Source: Clostridia bacterium
GTDB taxonomy: Bacteria; Bacillota; Clostridia; Christensenellales; CAG-1252
Reading direction: 5' to 3'
DNA length: 8,807 nt
Assembly (NCBI GenBank): GCA_017615495.1
Contig: JAGAAA010000101.1
Coordinates: 1-8,807 of the forward strand
In this document: one piece after another, positions 5,075 to 8,807 of the stretch
How positions within the stretch are numbered: the first letter of the stretch is position 1
How the letters are laid out: the number at the start of each line of letters is the position of its first letter
Notes under the pieces: model-generated
The model's input: only the letters and a program-made list of their open reading frames with translations
Told to the model about the DNA's origin: nothing
Databases searched by the model: none
Translations under genes and position numbers: made by a program

Positions 5075-6092
5075 GGTCCACCCTCCAAGAAATGATAAAG
5101 CTCAGCGCTCCTATCGCAAGGAAAGAGCCGAGAAGATACCCAAAGAACAAAGCGACGAAGGAAACGGGATTGAGTTCCATCCCAATGATCTCGCCCGCCC
5201 AATAATTGATGATGCGGCGAAGCCCCGCCGCCAAAAGAAGCCCAAACGCCGTTCCCAACAATGAAACGATGGAAAACGCGGAAGCAATGGAAAAGGAGTA
5301 ATCGATCTTTGAGCCGCCGAAAGCGCGCGTGATCTCGCTAAAGCGAGATTTTCGCATCAGATAAATGGAAAGGAACACGGCGTAAAACAACACGCAGATA
5401 AACGCCATAAAGCAAGCGAACACGATGAAGACGTTGCGCAAAAATTTCATTCCTTTGTAGTAACTGAGAACCCCGCTATTGTCCTCTATCTCCGAGGGGT
5501 CGTCCACCTTTTCGCTGAAAGCAAGGGCATCCTCCATACGGAAAAAGACCGCCGAAAAGGAGGATGGCTTGACGCTTTGGTCATACAAAGCAAACGCGCT
5601 GCTTCTCGAGGGAAGGTAAGAATAATAATTCATCGTGCTTACGTACCTGCAAGCGCGACCTCCGACAGTGATCTCGTCGCCGATCTCGCAGCCGAGTTCC
5701 TCCGCGGTGTCCGCATCCAAAAGTACGTCTCCTACGCATATGGAGCCATACGCCTTGGGCGCGTTCAAAATGACGATACCGCGGTTGAGAAACCCAACTT
5801 CCTTTTCCTTCTCTCCGCAAGAGAGCGTCACGTTGTAAGTTAAGCCCGAACCGCCTTCCGCAAAAAGGAGCACGTCTTTCCCCTTCAATTCGGAAAGGTA
5901 CTTTGCGGATTTCACTTCGATCTCGTAACCGTTATTAAACTGCTCGCGGAAGGTTTCCACGTCCATCATAAAAGCGCCGATCAAACTGAACGCGACCATC
6001 GCAATGGCGGAAAGCAAAATAGTTCCGAGAAAGAACCCGAAAAAGAAGTTGAAATCCTTATCCAAAAATTTCCTAATCAGAAAACTTTTCAT
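5052..6092 (-). CDS. ABC transporter permease, FtsX/MacB-type (first permease)
   Basis: This 346-residue protein has TM1 at about 17-42, an extracytoplasmic domain at 43-215, and TM2 217-246, TM3 266-292 and TM4 308-335. The coupling stretch RFSEITRAFGGSKIDY at 250-265 between TM2 and TM3 is typical of FtsX-fold permeases. It is clearly different from the next permease, so the pair probably forms a heterodimer. I place the start at ATG 6092, with GGAAG at 6101-6105, 8 nt upstream; this overlaps the ATPase gene by 20 nt, the same style as the next junction. An in-frame ATG at 6134 would add 14 residues (MLRTAWSWRMEESS) with no good ribosome site and a deeper overlap, so I rejected it. The ectodomain is not assigned to a known family. 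Confidence 0.85.
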   Translation of the reverse strand: MKSFLIRKFLDKDFNFFFGFFLGTILLSAIAMVAFSLIGAFMMDVETFREQFNNGYEIEVKSAKYLSELKGKDVLLFAEGGSGLTYNVTLSCGEKEKEVGFLNRGIVILNAPKAYGSICVGDVLLDADTAEELGCEIGDEITVGGRACRYVSTMNYYSYLPSRSSAFALYDQSVKPSSFSAVFFRMEDALAFSEKVDDPSEIEDNSGVLSYYKGMKFLRNVFIVFACFMAFICVLFYAVFLSIYLMRKSRFSEITRAFGGSKIDYSFSIASAFSIVSLLGTAFGLLLAAGLRRIINYWAGEIIGMELNPVSFVALFFGYLLGSFLAIGALSFIISWRVDRDGVVFC

Positions 6093-6738
6093 CGATGATT
6101 CTTCCATCCGCCAGCTCCACGCTGTGCGTAGCAAGGGGGAGTTGGGTAAGATCGTGCGTCACCATAATGACGGTGATGCCGCGTTCGGTCAGGGACTGCA
6201 AAATGCGTAGCACGATGGAGGTGTTTTCGCTGTCGAGGTTGCCGCAAGGTTCATCCGCAAAAAGGTACTTAGGATCGTTTACGATGGCGCGAGCGATGCC
6301 TACCCGCTGTTTTTCGCCGCCCGACAAAACGCGCGCCGGCTTATCCAAAAAGGGGACCAACCCCACCGCCTTTGCCACTTCTTCCACGCGGGCTTTGCGC
6401 TCCTTCCTTTTTACGCCGGCGATGACCAGCGGAAGTTCCACGTTTTCATACGCCGTAAAATTCTCTTCCAAACCAAAGGTTTGAAACACGTACCCGATCG
6501 ATTTGTTGCGAAGGGCGTAAAGGTCCTTCCCCGATAAGTCGGAAAGCACTTTTCCATCCACCGACACTTCGCCCGAGGTGGGCGCCAAAAGACCGCTGGT
6601 CACCTTCATAAGAGTGCTTTTGCCGCTACCAGAACGCCCGGTAATGATAAAAAACTCCCCTTCCTTGACCGTCAACGAAACGTCGCTTAGCGCAAAAAAC
6701 TCGCCGTACTGTTTTGTTACCCCTCTTACTTCGATCAT
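6073..6738 (-). CDS. ABC transporter ATP-binding protein, MacB/LolD type
   Basis: This is the cytosolic ATPase that should power the two following permeases. At 221 residues it has all ABC motifs in order: Walker A GRSGSGKST at 34-42, Q-loop Gln86 (YVFQTFGL), signature LSGGEKQR at 138-145, Walker B YLFADEP at 158-164, D-loop NLD at 167-169 and switch His195 (VTHD). Single-domain ATPases of this kind pair with FtsX-fold permeases. Walker B is followed by CGNLD, where Cys165 replaces the Thr usual in ADEPTGNLD. The ATG at 6738 overlaps the stop of the upstream gene as ATGA, and GGAGA at 6746-6750 lies 7 nt upstream, so translation is coupled. Nothing suggests loss of catalytic function. Confidence 0.95.
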   Translation of the reverse strand: MIEVRGVTKQYGEFFALSDVSLTVKEGEFFIITGRSGSGKSTLMKVTSGLLAPTSGEVSVDGKVLSDLSGKDLYALRNKSIGYVFQTFGLEENFTAYENVELPLVIAGVKRKERKARVEEVAKAVGLVPFLDKPARVLSGGEKQRVGIARAIVNDPKYLFADEPCGNLDSENTSIVLRILQSLTERGITVIMVTHDLTQLPLATHSVELADGRIIDEKFSD

Positions 6739-7847
6739 GCTCGTATCTCCGTTTTGTGTTTTTCGATCGTGCTGTTATCGTCCCTTACCAAGTTATAAAC
6801 GTTTTCCTCAATGCGCGGCTCGGAATTTTCTCCTCGATACGACACCCAACGCAACGTTTCGATGGTTGCGCCTTTGGGCACCGTGAATATCACAACGTAA
6901 CTTGCTTCCCCTTTCAAAAGAGATTTCTCGTTCGACTCGACATTCCAAAGGAGCAGCTCCGTGCCTTCCAAATACGCTCCTTGCTGTGAAAATTCATTTG
7001 CCGGAGCCGGAAACCTTACCAAAATAACGTCGTGTTCGTCAATGCCGTTTTGAACGTTAGCCTTTAAAGTAACAATTGTCGCAAAAAAACGTTCAAAATA
7101 CGGATCTTCCGCCACAAAAACGTCCGCTTCCGCTTTGGAACCAAACCGGTACGTCACGGGCGTTTCCTCGTCGGGCATAAGAACGGCTTCAAAACTGTTT
7201 CTTGCATATATTTGCGATTTACAACCGTAAAAATGTTCCGCCACGATGGTAAAGGTATATTCCTTGGCAAGCGATTCTTCCGTTTCGTACAAATAATAAT
7301 ACGTAGTATTCCCCTTGGAATTACTTACCTCGTGCGTGCCGACGTAATTTTTGGGAACGTCTTCCGGCAAATAAGAATGCATTTCACCATTCTCAAACCG
7401 GACAACGTATCCGTCCTCGTTCGGAACAAAAGGAGAGCGAGGCACGTCATACAGCACCACGGCGGAAAGATCGCATCTGTCACCCGCGGTTTTTTCGTCT
7501 ACGATTTCAAAATGAAGATCTCTATATTCCTGATTAAAAGCGATGATAACTAGATTTTTTTCTTTAAAGTAGCGGTTTGTATAATAAGAATCTTTTAAAC
7601 TTTCATCAAATCCATCCACTTTGGCATTTGCCCACTTGGACTTGCTGAATTCTTCGTAGGTTTCAAAGGCGCCTACCTCGTAATCCTCAATGGAAGCATC
7701 GTACTCGTCCGCATAGACAAAACGTATCCCGTAAGAATTAAGTGACTCGGGCGTTTCCTGCGTGAGCAAGATGATCGTTACGGTAATCGCCGCAACGACA
7801 GCAAGAAACACGCCGATTGTTATGATCTTTTTTGTAATAGGCTTCAT
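6735..7847 (-). CDS. Membrane-anchored extracytoplasmic protein, function unknown, first gene of the ABC operon
   Basis: I do not assign this 370-residue protein to a family. It has a short basic N-terminus, one hydrophobic helix at about 8-28 (signal anchor or uncleaved signal; no lipobox Cys follows), then about 340 mostly polar, Tyr/Glu-rich residues expected outside the membrane, with only two Cys (125 and 209). Residues 62-104 (ETYEEF, then YFKEKNLVIIAF) resemble the opening of PrcB-like or related small surface domains, a weak impression only. A second domain from about 200 to 340 is rich in predicted beta strands. It is not a MacA-type adaptor: I see no coiled coil or lipoyl-like hairpin. 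Its gene overlaps the ATPase gene by 4 nt, so it is probably a dedicated partner, sensor or substrate receptor. No ribosome binding site precedes the ATG; see the promoter entry. Confidence 0.8.
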   Translation of the reverse strand: MKPITKKIITIGVFLAVVAAITVTIILLTQETPESLNSYGIRFVYADEYDASIEDYEVGAFETYEEFSKSKWANAKVDGFDESLKDSYYTNRYFKEKNLVIIAFNQEYRDLHFEIVDEKTAGDRCDLSAVVLYDVPRSPFVPNEDGYVVRFENGEMHSYLPEDVPKNYVGTHEVSNSKGNTTYYYLYETEESLAKEYTFTIVAEHFYGCKSQIYARNSFEAVLMPDEETPVTYRFGSKAEADVFVAEDPYFERFFATIVTLKANVQNGIDEHDVILVRFPAPANEFSQQGAYLEGTELLLWNVESNEKSLLKGEASYVVIFTVPKGATIETLRWVSYRGENSEPRIEENVYNLVRDDNSTIEKHKTEIRA

Positions 7848-7856
7848 AACAACTAT

Positions 7857-7886
7857 ATTTTACAATTTTGCTATCAACCCTTGCAA
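7857..7886 (-). promoter_or_regulatory. Candidate promoter of the ABC operon, possibly giving a leaderless mRNA
   Basis: The minus strand carries TTGCAA (7881-7886), an 18-bp spacer and TAAAAT (7857-7862). Only 9 nt separate the -10 box from the ATG at 7847, so transcription would start within one to three bases of the start codon. That fits the absence of a Shine-Dalgarno sequence there. Both boxes are imperfect and the region is AT-rich, so a chance match is possible. Confidence 0.4.
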
Positions 7887-7946
7887 TATCGTGGACAAAA
7901 TTTAGCCCAAACTTAATAATGGCTCTCAGTTCCTGCATGGCGGACT

Positions 7947-7982
7947 AAAAAAAGAGCGGCGAGACTTTTGTCTCACCGCCCT
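7947..7982 (-). terminator. Intrinsic terminator downstream of pckA
   Basis: Read on the minus strand, a 13-bp stem (7970-7982 with 7953-7965, two G-U pairs) with an AAAA loop (7966-7969) is followed by a run of seven T (7953-7947). It lies about 20 nt after the pckA stop codon. It separates pckA from the ABC operon, about 60 bp upstream of that operon's candidate promoter. Confidence 0.93.
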
Positions 7983-8002
7983 ACCGTTTTTGTTTTGAAA
8001 GA

Positions 8003-8807
8003 TTACTTCAAAGACGGACCCGCCTTAACGAGGGCTTCGCCCTTTTCGTTGGTGGTGTACTTTTGGAAGTTCTTCACAAAGCGGGAAGCAAGGTCTTCCG
8101 CCTTGGCAGTCCAAGCACTCACGTCAGCGTAGGTATCCCTCGGGTCGAGAATGTTGGTAGCCACGCCGGGAAGCTCGGTGGGAACTTCGAGGTTGAAGTA
8201 CGGGATGGTCTTGGTGGGCGCCTTATTGATGTCGCCGGAGAGGATGGCGTCGATGATGCCGCGGGTATCCTTGATGGAGATACGCTTGCCGGTGCCGTTC
8301 CAACCCGTGTTGACGAGGTAAGCCTTGGCGCCGCTCTTTTGCATCTTCTTAACAAGCTCCTCAGCGTACTTGGTGGGGTGGAGCTCCAAGAAAGCCTGAC
8401 CGAAGCAAGCGGAGAAAGTCGGGGTGGGCTCGGTGATGCCGCGCTCGGTACCCGCAAGCTTTGCGGTGAAGCCGGAGAGGAAGTAATACTGCGTCTGTTC
8501 CGGCGTCAAGATGGAGACGGGAGGCAACACGCCAAACGCATCCGCGGAAAGGAAGATAACGCTCTTTGCGGCGGGCGCGCTGGAGATGGGGCGCACGATG
8601 TTTTTGATGTGGTTGATGGGGTAAGAAACGCGGGTGTTCTCGGTGACGGACTTATCGGCAAAGTCGATCTTGCCGTCCTTGTCAAGCGTGACGTTCTCCA
8701 AAAGAGCGTCCCTCTTGATGGCGTTGTAGATGTCCGGCTCGGAATCCTTGTCGAGGTTGATGACCTTTGCGTAGCAGCCGCCCTCGAAGTTGAAGACGCC
8801 GTTGTCA
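8003..8807 (-). CDS. pckA: Phosphoenolpyruvate carboxykinase (ATP), C-terminal half, cut by the window edge
   Basis: The enzyme interconverts oxaloacetate plus ATP with PEP, CO2 and ADP in the cytosol; it serves gluconeogenesis or, in many anaerobes, CO2-fixing PEP carboxylation. About 267 residues of a normal 530-540 are present, so the N-terminal half, including the P-loop, lies beyond 8807. The visible part begins with DNGVFNFEGGCYAK, the region right after the kinase-2 metal-binding aspartates, and continues with NTRVSYPI (the conserved active-site Arg region), GTERG at 119-123, PTFSACFG at 129-136 and NTGWNG at 166-171 (numbering from the edge). The frame is open to the edge, so the internal TTG at 8701 is not the start. 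It ends with TAA and a strong terminator, and is an apparently independent unit. Confidence 0.97.
   Translation of the reverse strand, partial: DNGVFNFEGGCYAKVINLDKDSEPDIYNAIKRDALLENVTLDKDGKIDFADKSVTENTRVSYPINHIKNIVRPISSAPAAKSVIFLSADAFGVLPPVSILTPEQTQYYFLSGFTAKLAGTERGITEPTPTFSACFGQAFLELHPTKYAEELVKKMQKSGAKAYLVNTGWNGTGKRISIKDTRGIIDAILSGDINKAPTKTIPYFNLEVPTELPGVATNILDPRDTYADVSAWTAKAEDLASRFVKNFQKYTTNEKGEALVKAGPSLK

Noticed and set aside
8003..8701. Complete 232-residue protein starting at TTG 8701
   Set aside because: The PEP carboxykinase frame stays open and conserved up to the window edge, so this is an internal codon of a larger gene.

Overview
The window looks like a chromosomal segment of a mid-GC Bacillota (Clostridia-type) bacterium, possibly an uncultured gut lineage. 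This is an inference from clean AGGAG-type ribosome binding sites, sigma-70-like promoters, a TatD-associated small radical SAM gene, a MacB/FtsX-type ABC exporter with no outer-membrane partner, and ATP-dependent PEP carboxykinase. No 16S rRNA gene or other taxonomic marker is present, so the assignment is soft. Every gene I accept lies on the minus strand; the long plus-strand reading frames are shadows.

Layout, left to right. 1-464: non-coding, hairpin-rich DNA with two 67-bp direct-repeat copies 288 bp apart. 465-2932: a uracil salvage operon read right to left: promoter, a leader with a candidate attenuator and a 42-codon leader ORF, uraA (uracil permease), upp (uracil phosphoribosyltransferase) and a strong intrinsic terminator. 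2965-3178: a 214-bp, highly foldable intergenic element. 3182-3846: a TatD-linked radical SAM protein with its own near-consensus promoter, overlapped by a perfect inverted repeat. 3860-7886: a tightly coupled four-gene operon in the order membrane-anchored extracytoplasmic protein of unknown function, ABC ATPase, FtsX-like permease, FtsX-like permease; the gene overlaps are 4, 20 and 23 nt. 7947-8807: the pckA terminator and the C-terminal half of pckA, cut by the right edge.

How the genes work together. UraA imports uracil and Upp converts it to UMP. The leader seems able to fold into mutually exclusive antiterminator and terminator hairpins, and the terminator lies inside a short ORF whose stop codon overlaps the uraA start codon. 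That layout resembles translation-coupled attenuation of the E. coli pyrBI kind and is the most interesting hypothesis here. The ABC operon encodes one ATPase, two different four-helix permeases and a dedicated single-pass surface protein, consistent with one heterodimeric MacB/FtsX-type (type VII) machine of unknown substrate. PckA is ordinary central metabolism and is not linked to these genes by anything visible.
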